In this document: positions 43,990-52,338 of the stretch, piece by piece
Layout of the letters: each line of letters begins with the position of its first letter
How positions within the stretch are numbered: the stretch's first letter is position 1
Assembly: GCA_937895345.1 (NCBI GenBank)
Contig: CALAWP010000074.1
Span: 1-64,000 of the forward strand
Source of the DNA: an uncultured Paenibacillus sp.
GTDB taxonomy: Bacteria > Bacillota > Bacilli > Paenibacillales > Paenibacillaceae
Length of the DNA stretch: 64,000 nt
Reading direction: 5' to 3'
The notes under the pieces: generated by a model
The model's database searches: none
The model's input: only the letters and a program-made list of their open reading frames with translations
What the model was told of the DNA's origin: nothing
Position numbers and translations under genes: made by a program

Positions 43990-44697
43990 CTACAGCTCGG
44001 ATTGGCGCAAACGCATCGTCTCCGGCGGCACCATGAACGTCTCCGCGTATTCCTTCCGGGCCTCCAGGCCGCGCACGCGGGCGAGCGATTTGTAGTAGTC
44101 CATATAGTTGAACGACTTGCTCCCCGTGACGAACCAATGGGTGGACAGCGCCTTAATCCACAGATCGAACGCCTCCTGGTCGAAATCGACGTACACGTAC
44201 GGCACGTAGTCGACGGCATCCTCCCAGTTTTCCCCGTAATACAGCTTGGCGGCAAAATGCGGCGGGTATTCGCGCTCCATCGCCCGAAGAGCCGCAAAAT
44301 ATCTCGCGTCGTTTACGATCCGGTGCGTCGTGGCGTGATCCTTGTGCATGCTGTTGCGGTGATGCGTAATAATAATATTCGGCTTGACCTCCCGAATGAC
44401 GTCGCAAACGCGCAGCCGAATGTCCTGGTCGTCCGGAATTTCGCCGTCCGGAATATCGAATACGCGGGCTTCGCCGCCCAGCATTTCCGCAAACGTATGG
44501 GCCTCGCGAATTTTTTGCGCCTTGTAGTCGTTGACGTCCCGGCCTTCGGGAACGCCCCGTTCGCCCGCGGTCAACGCCAGCGTCGCAATGCGGTCGCCCT
44601 TCAAATAATGACTGGCCAGCACGCCTCCGGCCACCAGCTCCACGTCGCCGACATGGGCGCCGATGCCCAATATCGTAATCGGTTGTCTTTCGCTCAT
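43990..44697 (-). CDS. PIG-L family deacetylase with altered zinc motif
   Basis: A 235-residue protein of the PIG-L/LmbE fold. The usual AHPDDxE motif reads AHVGDVE (residues about 13-19): the zinc ligands His and second Asp remain, but the general-base Asp is Gly. The second zinc site IIITHHRNSMHKDHATTHRIV is intact (HxxDH pattern). Family members remove acetyl groups from GlcNAc-type sugars. In this muropeptide operon it would act on GlcNAc or MurNAc derivatives, if active. GGGG lies upstream of the ATG at 44697. It follows the GNAT gene by 16 bp. Confidence 0.85.
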   Translation of the reverse strand: MSERQPITILGIGAHVGDVELVAGGVLASHYLKGDRIATLALTAGERGVPEGRDVNDYKAQKIREAHTFAEMLGGEARVFDIPDGEIPDDQDIRLRVCDVIREVKPNIIITHHRNSMHKDHATTHRIVNDARYFAALRAMEREYPPHFAAKLYYGENWEDAVDYVPYVYVDFDQEAFDLWIKALSTHWFVTGSKSFNYMDYYKSLARVRGLEARKEYAETFMVPPETMRLRQSEL

Positions 44698-44713
44698 CGT
44701 TATATCCCCTCTC

Positions 44714-45682
44714 TTAATCCAGCATCTTGCGCATGACGGCAAACCGCTTCACCGTCCGGAAACCGGCCTTCTCGTAGATTCGCATGGCGGGATTCGTGCT
44801 GCCTGTATACAAAGACATGTAATCGGCGCCAACGTTCCGGAATGCCTCGCATAATCGGGAAAATAATATGGTGCCGAGTCCGTGGCCCTCATGCTCGGGA
44901 CGGACGCCGATGCCGGCGAACCAGCCGCGGCCGCTCGCCTCGCGAATGACGGGACCGGCGAAGCCGACCGCTTCGCCTTGCCGCGCCGCAAGGACGACCG
45001 GCACGCCTTCGACCGCGCTTCGGGATATTTCCCGCTGCCAGAGCGGATTGCCCAGCGCCTCGAGCATCTCCTGCAAGCCCGTATGCTTGCCCGCGTCCAG
45101 CAGCTCGACCCGGTAGCCCGATTCCGCCGCCTTCGCTTCCTTCCGCTCGATTTCCTCCGAAACGGCAAAGCCGTCCAAAGGCATGTACATCGCATGCTCG
45201 ACCGCGCGCTCCGCATAACCGCGCCTCAGCAAATACCGGTGCAGCGGGCTGTCCAGCGGAACGCCCGGCGCATTGTTGTGCTCGTGTCCGGGAGTATCCG
45301 GAATGTACCAGGGCAGCTGCATCGGGTTAAAAAACAGCACCTCCGACTGGCGTTTGCCTTTCGCCGCAAAGCTGTTCTCCAAAGCCGTCAGCAGCTCGCC
45401 GTACAGCTCATCCGTCTTCCGGCCGTCCGGCAGCACCGCGCACGTCATATATCCGGCAACGTCTCCAAGCGGCAGTTCATCGCCCGTACAGCCGCAGGCG
45501 AATCCTTGCACCCGCCCGTCCTCCAGCCACAGAAACGCGTGCTCTGCGCCAAAATGCGGGTTGGACCGGATGATCGCAGCGAACCGCTCCTCCGTCATTT
45601 CCTTGTAGCCGTCCTTTACCGCCCATTCGTTCCACAAGGCGATCACTTCGGGAATATATCGGTCATCCCACTTCGCTAACAT
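44714..45682 (-). CDS. GNAT-family N-acetyltransferase (two-domain)
   Basis: A 322-residue protein with two GNAT-like halves. The C-terminal half is complete: GFAGPVIREASGRGWFAGIGVRPEHEGHGLGTILFSRLCEAF holds the acetyl-CoA pyrophosphate loop (RPEHEGHGLG) and YTGSTNPAMRIYEKAGFRTV the closing helix. The N-terminal half (FAAIIRSNPHFGAEHAFLWLEDGRVQGFACG) is a degenerate copy. Proteins of this shape sit in sugar and muropeptide loci of Paenibacillus. It is next to a deacetylase, suggesting a matched acetyl removal and transfer on amino sugars, which is inference. GGAGGGTGAAGC precedes the ATG. Confidence 0.85.
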   Translation of the reverse strand: MLAKWDDRYIPEVIALWNEWAVKDGYKEMTEERFAAIIRSNPHFGAEHAFLWLEDGRVQGFACGCTGDELPLGDVAGYMTCAVLPDGRKTDELYGELLTALENSFAAKGKRQSEVLFFNPMQLPWYIPDTPGHEHNNAPGVPLDSPLHRYLLRRGYAERAVEHAMYMPLDGFAVSEEIERKEAKAAESGYRVELLDAGKHTGLQEMLEALGNPLWQREISRSAVEGVPVVLAARQGEAVGFAGPVIREASGRGWFAGIGVRPEHEGHGLGTILFSRLCEAFRNVGADYMSLYTGSTNPAMRIYEKAGFRTVKRFAVMRKMLD

Positions 45683-45796
45683 GCTTCACCCTCCTTCGTC
45701 GTACGGTGTACGGCCGCACGCGGAATGCGGCAGCCGTTCTTCCCCTAACGAACCGTTCGTCAAGACCGACAGCGACAGCCGGATAGACGTCCGTCC

Positions 45797-46657
45797 TCAG
45801 CCCTTGACGGCGCCGACCGTCACGCCTTCCAGGAAGTAGCGCTGCAGGCTGAAGAACAGCACGAACATCGGCAGCGCGGAGATTGTAGCTCCGGCCATCA
45901 TGGGCGAGAAATAAGTCGTATTGGCGAAACGGAAGTTTTTGAGGCCGACCTGGATCGTCTGCATATCCATCGTGTTGGTGACGAGGAACGGCCAGAAAAA
46001 CGTGTTCCACGTTTCCATGAACGTCAGAATCGCCATGACCGCCATAACGGTCTTCGACAGCGGCATAATAATGCGGAACAGGATTTGCAGCTGGCTGCAG
46101 CCCTCCACCTTCGCGCTTTCCAGAATTTCCTTCGGAATGGAGCTCATAAACTGCTTCGCCAGGAATATGTTATACACCGTTACGAGCGTCGGAGCGATCA
46201 GCGCCGTGTAGGTGTTCTGGATTTCGAAAATATTGACGATCAAAATATACAGAGGCACCTGCGTCACCTGATACGGGATCATCATGGCGCACAGCAGCAC
46301 GGCAAACAGCACGCTGCGTCCTCGGAAATTGACTTTGGAGAAGGCGTATCCCGCCATGGTGGCGAACAACACGTTGGATACCATGACGCTGACCGCCACG
46401 ATCAGCGAGTTCAGCAGCCAGCGGAACGAATATTCGCTGAAATCGAAGAAAAACTTGTACGACTCGAGAGTAAATTTGCTCGGCCAGATCGAATAGCTGA
46501 CCGCGCCCGCCTCCACGGGATCGCCGAACGACGACATAATCATGAAGTAGATCGGAAAAAGCGTTGCAAGAGCAAACAGCAGAAGGAGGACGACGATAAT
46601 CGTGTTGCGGATATATTTGGCCGTGCGATTTCCCAAGTGGTTGTTATATAAAGCCAT
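45797..46657 (-). CDS. Carbohydrate ABC transporter permease (MalG type)
   Basis: A 286-residue permease with six helices. The EAA loop is in the form KEILESAKVEGCSQLQILFRIIMPLSKTVMAV, where the transport ATPase docks. The N-terminal helix (IIVVLLLLFALATLFPIYFMIMSSF) is typical for MalG-like subunits. It is in an operon with its MalF partner and the binding protein. AGGAGG is best spaced for the ATG at 46657. No ATPase gene is nearby, so a shared MsmX-type ATPase must serve. Confidence 0.94.
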   Translation of the reverse strand: MALYNNHLGNRTAKYIRNTIIVVLLLLFALATLFPIYFMIMSSFGDPVEAGAVSYSIWPSKFTLESYKFFFDFSEYSFRWLLNSLIVAVSVMVSNVLFATMAGYAFSKVNFRGRSVLFAVLLCAMMIPYQVTQVPLYILIVNIFEIQNTYTALIAPTLVTVYNIFLAKQFMSSIPKEILESAKVEGCSQLQILFRIIMPLSKTVMAVMAILTFMETWNTFFWPFLVTNTMDMQTIQVGLKNFRFANTTYFSPMMAGATISALPMFVLFFSLQRYFLEGVTVGAVKG

Positions 46658-46675
46658 GTCCATTCCCTCCTTCTA

Positions 46676-47578
46676 CTAGTATTCTACGTCTTTGCCCAAA
46701 AATTTGAATTGGAAAAACGAGATGACGCCGATAATAAACGCCAGAATCAGCGATTGAGCCGCAGCTTTGCCGTATTCGAAATATTTGAACGCCGTATCGA
46801 AAATAAGCAGGCCGACCATCGTCGTGGAATGGTTCGGGCCGCCGCCCGTCATCAGGTAGGCGTTCTGGAACACCTGGAACGAGCCGATGACGCCGGTGAC
46901 GAGCAGGAACAAGGTCGTCGGCTTCAGGCATGGCAGCACGATGTGCCACATCTTCTGCAAAAACGTTGCGCCGTCGATATCCGCGGCTTCGTAATAGCTT
47001 TCGTCGATGCCAAGCAGCGCCGCGACGTAAATGATGATGCTGGTGCCGTGGCTGGACAGCCAGGACATCAGAACGAGCGAAAGCATGGAAGTCGAGCTGG
47101 AGCCGAGCCAGTTCTGGTTTTCGATGCCGAACAGACCGATCAGCTTGTTCAAGATCCCCTCCGGCAGCGGATCGTAGATCCAAAGCCATACGACGGACAA
47201 AGCGACGCCGGACGCCACGGCCGGCAAATAATAAACCGCCTTGAACGTCGTCTGCGCCCATTTCTTGAGCGGCATAATCATGATTGCCACGGCAAAGGAA
47301 AGGATCAACGCAACCGGCACGGTCAGCACCGTATAGATGATTGTGTTCCAGATTGCCTTTCCGAACAGTTCGCTGCGGAAAATTTCCGCGTAGTTGTCTA
47401 AGCCGGTAAACGTGGAGCCCAGCGGACTGTATTTCTGAAAGCTGATTATAAAGGCGCTCACGACCGGATATGCGGTAAACAATGCGAATACCACCAGCGC
47501 TACGGCGATAAAAGCGTATGCCCATGCGCCGTCTCCCCTGTTTAAGCGTCCATTAGACTTTGATGCCACTCGAGCCAT
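46676..47578 (-). CDS. Carbohydrate ABC transporter permease (MalF type)
   Basis: A 300-residue permease with six helices. The first is AYAFIAVALVVFALFTAYPVVSAFIISF, and the EAA loop is DESYYEAADIDGATFLQKMWHIVLPCLKPTTLF. It pairs with the MalG-type subunit 18 bp downstream. The ATG at 47578 has AAAGGAG eight bases upstream, so the 12-residue extension to 47614 is left out. The substrate is inferred from context to be a GlcNAc/MurNAc sugar released from peptidoglycan. Confidence 0.94.
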   Translation of the reverse strand: MARVASKSNGRLNRGDGAWAYAFIAVALVVFALFTAYPVVSAFIISFQKYSPLGSTFTGLDNYAEIFRSELFGKAIWNTIIYTVLTVPVALILSFAVAIMIMPLKKWAQTTFKAVYYLPAVASGVALSVVWLWIYDPLPEGILNKLIGLFGIENQNWLGSSSTSMLSLVLMSWLSSHGTSIIIYVAALLGIDESYYEAADIDGATFLQKMWHIVLPCLKPTTLFLLVTGVIGSFQVFQNAYLMTGGGPNHSTTMVGLLIFDTAFKYFEYGKAAAQSLILAFIIGVISFFQFKFLGKDVEY

Positions 47579-47633
47579 ATGCAGGACTCCTTTCCTAAGC
47601 CACAAAGCTGACATTGCGTATTAAACATAGATC

Positions 47634-47666
47634 GGATAGCGCGCCCCTGCACGGGGGCGGCTATCC
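47634..47666 (-). other. Intercistronic stem-loop between binding protein and permease
   Basis: GGATAGC(GC)GCCCC and GGGGGCGGCTATCC form a strong hairpin without a T tract in the gap after the binding-protein stop. In many sugar operons such a loop stabilises the upstream mRNA, so the binding protein is made in excess of the permeases. Confidence 0.65.
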
Positions 47667-47680
47667 GAGTCCGAATGGTT

Positions 47681-49129
47681 CTACTCTTGTACTACCCCGT
47701 CTTCTCCGAAGGTTTCGATGGCCGCTTTTTTCACTGCTTCATACATTTCTTCCGGCGAAATTTCGTTTGCCAGCAGAGCTTGCAGCTTCGGAATGACGAC
47801 TTCGTTTTCGATTTTGATCGCTTTGGCGCCGAGATCTACCGGAATGTCCGGACGGGCAGGCGCCGCTTTTTCCAGCATTTTCTCAACGGCCGCCACGTTG
47901 TCCGGATTGCGGTTCGTCTCCATGTTTTCGGCCGCTTTGCGGGCGCTCTCGGTAATATGAGCCGCGAACAGGTCGTTGTTCGTCGTCGCCGCTACTTGGC
48001 CGCTTGCCAGGAAGTAAGCCGCTTTGACAATGTTCGCTTTATGCTCGTCGGTCGGAGCTTTTTTGCCGCGGAATGCGACGTAACCGTCGACAACCGCATG
48101 GGATACGGCCGGCTGGCCGGCGAAGGACGGAACCGGAAGGACGATGTAGTCCACCTTGATGCTGTCTTGCACCGCGCTGCCGTCGTTCAGATCGATTTTT
48201 TCGTTGTTTTTGTTGGCCGAGTTTTCGAATACGGCCAAGCCTTTGCCCGTAATCATCGTCTGGCCGGTCAGGAACATGTTCCAGCGCTTGCCCGCGTCGA
48301 CGGAGCTCAGCTCTTTCGGCATCGAGCCGTCGTCGATCATTTGGCGGATCGCCTTCAGCACTTCCAGATAGTTTTTGGACGTGTACGCGTATTTCAGGTC
48401 TTCCGTAAACGGAGAAGGCATGCCCGCGCCTTTGACCAAAATGCTCAGGTAGTCTTTCGAAGCGACGCCCGCCGTGGCGAAGACGAAGCCGTAGCGCGTT
48501 TTGCCGTTTTCGGTTACGACGCCTTTTTTGATCGCTTCGCGGAATTCCTCGTAGGTCCAGCCGTTTTGCTGTACGCTTTTCCAGTCGATGCCGGCATCCT
48601 CAAGGTATTGCTTGTTGCCGCCGATAGCGTGAACTTCCATATAAGCCGGGAAGCCGTACAGGCCGTCGCCGTTTCTCATGTAGTTCAGCGGAGCTTCGTC
48701 GAAATCCGCGAGCATTTCCGGCGTCACCATATCTTTAATATCGAGCAGCATGCCCATTTGCGCATACTTGGAAATGCCGTCGGAGCCGATGAAGGCCAGA
48801 TCCGGAGGGCTGCCCGCGTTCACTTGCGTGTCCAGCTTCTGGGTCATGTCCTCCCAGCTTGCAGGCTCAATTTTCAAAGTCAGGTTCGGATACAGCTTGT
48901 TGAAATCTTCTTCCATCTGCTTGAAGTTTTCCTGATAAGTCGGGGATACCGGCGGGAGCAAAGCCGTGATGGTGTCTTTGGCTCCGGAATCCGTCTTGCC
49001 TTGCGAATTGCCCGCCCCGCTCGTCGGCTCAGGCGTGTTGTTGCTGTTGTTCGATCCGCATGCGGACAGCACGCCGAAGGACAACATCAGAGCCATAGCG
49101 GCTGTGGCAAATCTTGTTTTTCTTTTCAT
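47681..49129 (-). CDS. Sugar ABC transporter substrate-binding lipoprotein
   Basis: A 482-residue lipoprotein: signal MKRKTRFATAAMALMLSFGV then LSACGSN, with a standard lipobox. The mature protein is an extracellular-solute-binding family 1 fold: PTYQENFKQMEEDFNKLYPNLTLKIEPASWEDMTQKLDTQVNAGSPPDLAFIG and GLYGFPAYMEVHAIGGNKQYLEDAGIDWK. ATG 49129 is chosen, with GGGAGG upstream; a start at 49177 would not give a signal peptide. It follows murQ by 72 bp and precedes both permeases. Ligand likely a peptidoglycan amino sugar or disaccharide. Confidence 0.93.
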   Translation of the reverse strand: MKRKTRFATAAMALMLSFGVLSACGSNNSNNTPEPTSGAGNSQGKTDSGAKDTITALLPPVSPTYQENFKQMEEDFNKLYPNLTLKIEPASWEDMTQKLDTQVNAGSPPDLAFIGSDGISKYAQMGMLLDIKDMVTPEMLADFDEAPLNYMRNGDGLYGFPAYMEVHAIGGNKQYLEDAGIDWKSVQQNGWTYEEFREAIKKGVVTENGKTRYGFVFATAGVASKDYLSILVKGAGMPSPFTEDLKYAYTSKNYLEVLKAIRQMIDDGSMPKELSSVDAGKRWNMFLTGQTMITGKGLAVFENSANKNNEKIDLNDGSAVQDSIKVDYIVLPVPSFAGQPAVSHAVVDGYVAFRGKKAPTDEHKANIVKAAYFLASGQVAATTNNDLFAAHITESARKAAENMETNRNPDNVAAVEKMLEKAAPARPDIPVDLGAKAIKIENEVVIPKLQALLANEISPEEMYEAVKKAAIETFGEDGVVQE

Positions 49130-49201
49130 TCTCAAGATCCTCCCTTTAATAAATTCTATATACTCACGTCCGCGCAAAGCAACTTATTGTACCATTCTTT
49201 C

Positions 49202-50116
49202 TTAGGTTGCTTTGACGCAAACGCGTATAGCCTCTTTCAGGTTGCCGGAGCATTGCTTCAGCACGGCTTCGGATTCCGCCGCTTCCAATCCCGTCTTGAT
49301 CATCATAATCGCCAGCTTGCAGTCCATCGACGCCTTCTTCAAGTAAAGCTCCGCCGTTTCTTCATCGACGCCGGCCGCCGTTTTAATAATGCGCAAAGAG
49401 CGGTCCCAAAGCTTTTTGTTGCTGGCCTTCAAATCCACCATTAAGTTGTTGTACGTCTTGTTCAGCTTGACCATCGTGCTTGTCGTCAGCATGTTCAGCA
49501 CCAGCTTCTGGGCCGTGCCCGCCTTCAGTCTTGTCGATCCGGCGATGACTTCGGGACCGACGACCGGCGCGATGCAAATGTCGCATACCTCTTCCAGCTT
49601 CGTGCGTTTGTTGTTGACGACGCCGACGGTTACCGCGCCGATTTCCGAGGCTCTGCGCAAGCCTTCGATGACGAACGCCGCGCTGCCGCTGGCGGATATG
49701 CCGATGACGACATCCTTGCCCGTCACGCCAATTCGGTCGATTAGCGCCCGGCCTTCGTCGCCGTCGTCTTCGCAGCCCTCGACGGCATTCCGCAAGGCGT
49801 GGTCGCCCCCGGCGATATGGCCTTGAACGAGCATCGGATCCACGCCGAAGGTCGGCGGGCATTCGGAGGCGTCAAGCACGCCCAATCTGCCCGACGTGCC
49901 GGCTCCGATGTAGAACATTTTGCCGCCGCTGGACAGAGCCCGGTGAAGCGCTTCCACAGCTCGTGCGATTTGCGGAATTTCCGCCGCTACGGCCGCGGGC
50001 ACTTTGGCGTCCTCCTGGTTCAGCAGCGCAAGCATCTGCTCGGTGGTGCACTCGTCGATCATCCCCGTATCCGGGTTGATTCCCTCCGTCGTCAAGCTTG
50101 CAAGATAGTCATTCAT
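49202..50116 (-). CDS. murQ: N-acetylmuramic acid 6-phosphate etherase
   Basis: A 304-residue SIS-domain enzyme that removes D-lactate from MurNAc-6-P to give GlcNAc-6-P. Blocks: MFYIGAGTSGRLGVLDASECPPTFGVDPMLVQG (the family signature), VVIGISASGSAAFVIEGLRRA and GSTRLKAGTAQKLVLNMLTTSTMVKLNKTYNNLMVDLKASNKKLW. The conserved Glu of IDECTTEQM and of DASECPP are present. The ATG at 50116 has AGGGG eight bases before it, so 50122 and the extension to 50197 are not used. It heads the nine-gene muropeptide operon. Confidence 0.97.
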   Translation of the reverse strand: MNDYLASLTTEGINPDTGMIDECTTEQMLALLNQEDAKVPAAVAAEIPQIARAVEALHRALSSGGKMFYIGAGTSGRLGVLDASECPPTFGVDPMLVQGHIAGGDHALRNAVEGCEDDGDEGRALIDRIGVTGKDVVIGISASGSAAFVIEGLRRASEIGAVTVGVVNNKRTKLEEVCDICIAPVVGPEVIAGSTRLKAGTAQKLVLNMLTTSTMVKLNKTYNNLMVDLKASNKKLWDRSLRIIKTAAGVDEETAELYLKKASMDCKLAIMMIKTGLEAAESEAVLKQCSGNLKEAIRVCVKAT

Positions 50117-50202
50117 AGCCATTCCCCTAACGTGATCATCTGCGGGTCCGTTATCGCAACTATTGTTCCCGGCTGATCGTTTCATGTCTCTTAACAATTT
50201 CT

Positions 50203-50267
50203 ATATTAAAGCGATTCCATCAAACTCGTCAATACTTTTTGAAATAAATTTTTATCATGAAATAAAT
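50203..50267 (-). promoter_or_regulatory. murQ operon promoter with a direct-repeat operator
   Basis: On the minus strand TTGACG (50232-50227) and TAATAT (50208-50203) are 18 bp apart. Just upstream, ATTTATTTCA occurs twice (plus-strand TGAAATAAAT at 50240-50249 and 50258-50267), 18 bp apart. An RpiR/MurR-type regulator is encoded nearby and could bind there; binding is inferred. Confidence 0.65.
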
Positions 50268-50526
50268 TATTGGCATTTTATATCGAAAATTGTGCGCGCT
50301 GCACAACGTGCTGTCGAAGCTTCTGGCCAGGCAGCACGAGTGATGCCGGCCTCGGCGGCCGGGGACCGATGGGCGGCAGCGAGGGCGGATGCGCTGGGCC
50401 GGAAACCGGTGTGGCTGCGGATGGTGCTCCGGGCCGGGAACGGGCGTGGCTGCGGGCAGTTCGCCGAGCCGGGAACCGGCGTGCGGACATGATGTCGTTC
50501 ACACAGGCGCACCTGTGCATAGCTTT

Positions 50527-50750
50527 GAATGATTTATCGTTCAAAAAACCGGATCTCGCGTTCCCGTAGTTTGATATGAACGATTTATCGTTCAAAACGT
50601 TGGGTATGGTGTTTCTGGAGAATCGATTTGAACGATTTATCGTTCAAATCGTTGGGTGTGATAATTTTGAAAGAGTGATTTGAACGATTTATCGTTCAAA
50701 AGCATGCATTTGACCTTTCTGATGAGTTACTTTGGGCGATTTTTCGTTCA
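50527..50750. repeat. 51-52-bp array with GAACGATTTATCGTTC dyads, copy 2
   Basis: The dyad starts at 50527 (GAATGATTTATCGTTC), 50578, 50630, 50682 and 50734 (GGGCGATTTTTCGTTC), spaced 51, 52, 52 and 52 bp. In the middle units the dyad extends to TTTGAACGAT around TT. The sequence between the dyads is not that of the array at 11414-11625; only the dyad and the spacing are shared. Confidence 0.92.
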
Positions 50751-51067
50751 TGTGTAATCATTCGCCATTTATCGCCGCCTCTTCAGACCTGCCATTGGGG
50801 AACCGGAAAGACTGGGAGAACTGGAACGAGCTTATTGGGCGAAATAGAGGACTAGAGTTGAAAGAGATAAGAGTCCGATAAAGGTAAGAGTCCAAAAGAG
50901 GTAACGAGTCCGAAAAAGGAATAACGATGCCGAATATTGAGTTTCCCTCAGATGGCCCGACTGTTGGATGAATAACTGCGCCGCCCGCATCCGTTCCGAC
51001 AACAAAAAAAACATTGCCCCTGAGGGACAATGTCCGGATAAGCCGATAATATGCCGTCAACAATCCA

Positions 51068-51185
51068 AATATCTATCCATCCATAGTCTATCTATCCATC
51101 TAGCCAATGAGCCATCCAACTAGCTATCCATCTAGCCATAGAGCCATCCATAAGCGATCCATCCAGCCATCCAGCCATCTATTCC
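51068..51185. repeat. Degenerate tetranucleotide (ATCC/ATCT) tract
   Basis: Repeated CTATCCATCTAGCCAT and CCATCCAGCCATCC units with no longer-range period. It lies just after the stop of the RpiR-family gene in its direction. Low-complexity DNA; no gene. Confidence 0.75.
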
Positions 51186-51210
51186 GTCCGGCTTTCAACA
51201 CAAACCCGTT

Positions 51211-52077
51211 CTATCTCCTCCGCTTGTTCGCAATAATATTGTGGGATTTGGACAAATATTTTTTCACTTGGCCGTAATCGGCGCTGGCCACGCCGGCGAA
51301 CAGGATGTCGATCACCGTCAGCATGGCGATCCGCGAACCCATGGCGCCGCTTCGAATCGAAATTTCGGGAGTGGAAATGCTAAGCAAAATATCGGCTTTG
51401 TCCGACAGTTCGCTTTTGCTGTATTTGGTAATGGCAATGGACGTAGCGCCGTTCTTCTGGGCAATGTCCAGCGCGTCCAATATTTCGACCGTGTTGCCGG
51501 AATTTGAAATAAAGATGGCCACGTCCCCCTTGGACAGAAGCGTCGCCGCCGTCAGCTGGCTGTGCCCGTCGGTGTAGGCATGGCATATTTTGTTGATGCG
51601 GGTAAATTTCTGCTCGGCGTCCTGGCAGACAAGGCCCGATGCCCCGATGCCGAAAAAGACGATCCGCTTGCTGCCGCGCAGCGCATGAACGGCCTTCTCC
51701 ACCGCGTTCCGGTCGATGACGCTCAGCGTATCCTCGATCGACTTCATATTGTTGCGGCCGATATTGGACACGATCGTCAGCAAATCGTCGCCGGGCTGAA
51801 TATCGGTATATTGATCGCCGCCCGTTTCCTCGTCCATCGATCCGAGCGACGCGGAAATGCTGACGATAAAGCTGCGATAGCCGTTATACCCCATCGTTTT
51901 GCAAAACCGAAGCACGGACGCGTCGCTCGTCTTGCTGGCCTGAGCCAAACTTTTGATCGACAGATGCGGAATTTCCTCCTTGTTCGCCAGTATATACTCG
52001 GCAACCAGCCGCTCCACAGGCGTAAGACTGTCCTTCCGATCCCGGATTTTGATCAATACGTTGTCGTTAATCGCCAT
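51211..52077 (-). CDS. RpiR/MurR-family transcriptional regulator
   Basis: A 288-residue regulator. The N-terminal RpiR helix-turn-helix (about 1-75) reads LTPVERLVAEYILANKEEIPHLSIKSLAQASKTSDASVLRFCKTMGYNGYRSF. The SIS domain (about 125-255) reads KRIVFFGIGASGLVCQDAEQKFTRI and DVAIFISNSGNTVEILDALDIAQKNGA; SIS domains of MurR bind MurNAc-6-P. It is divergent from the GH4-kinase pair and adjacent to the murQ operon, so it probably controls both. GGGAGCGG precedes ATG 52077; the upstream frame to 52113 is not needed. Confidence 0.92.
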   Translation of the reverse strand: MAINDNVLIKIRDRKDSLTPVERLVAEYILANKEEIPHLSIKSLAQASKTSDASVLRFCKTMGYNGYRSFIVSISASLGSMDEETGGDQYTDIQPGDDLLTIVSNIGRNNMKSIEDTLSVIDRNAVEKAVHALRGSKRIVFFGIGASGLVCQDAEQKFTRINKICHAYTDGHSQLTAATLLSKGDVAIFISNSGNTVEILDALDIAQKNGATSIAITKYSKSELSDKADILLSISTPEISIRSGAMGSRIAMLTVIDILFAGVASADYGQVKKYLSKSHNIIANKRRR

Positions 52078-52203
52078 AGGCCGCTCCCTACCCGTTCCTC
52101 GAATTTTTTGCATCTAAATAGTATACGCAAATGGGACAAATTACAATAGTTTGTACAGTTTGAAGAAAAATAGAACGTTTTCTATGTGCAACTTGACTAA
52201 AAT

Positions 52204-52281
52204 AATATTTCAAAATATTTGTATCATCTTGAAACTAAAATTGCAAACTTTATTGTTAGAGCTGGCGGACCGTGCTATACT
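52204..52281 (+). promoter_or_regulatory. GH4 promoter and possible RpiR operator
   Basis: TTGTTA (52253-52258) and TATACT (52276-52281) are 17 bp apart, 46 bp before the operon's start region. Upstream, AATATTTCAAAATATT (52204-52219) is a dyad with 7-bp arms, and the half TATTTCAAAA also occurs by the murQ promoter. Operator identity is inferred. Confidence 0.6.
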
Positions 52282-52338
52282 TGTGTCATTCATCGTGGAG
52301 CATCTGTTTATACTATCGCGGCATAAAGGATGAGTGAC

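Larger units (their letters stand above)
50117..51210. other. Long intergenic region upstream of murQ
   Basis: About 1.1 kb without a credible gene. It contains the murQ promoter (50203-50267), a GC-rich part (50290-50500) with imperfect CCGGGAACCGGCGTGGCTGC-type repeats, the 51-52-bp dyad array (50527-50750), about 300 bp with nothing recognised, and a run of ATCC/ATCT tetranucleotides (51068-51185) close to the end of the RpiR-type gene. Confidence 0.65.

Noticed and set aside
50267..50595. Small genes in the GC-rich part upstream of murQ
   Set aside because: Frames on both strands are Gly/Arg/Pro-rich with no ribosome binding sites; the segment consists of imperfect repeats.
52168..52182. 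Catabolite-responsive (cre) site near AGAACGTTTTCT
   Set aside because: Compared with the cre consensus there are about four mismatches in fixed positions, so it is not convincing.
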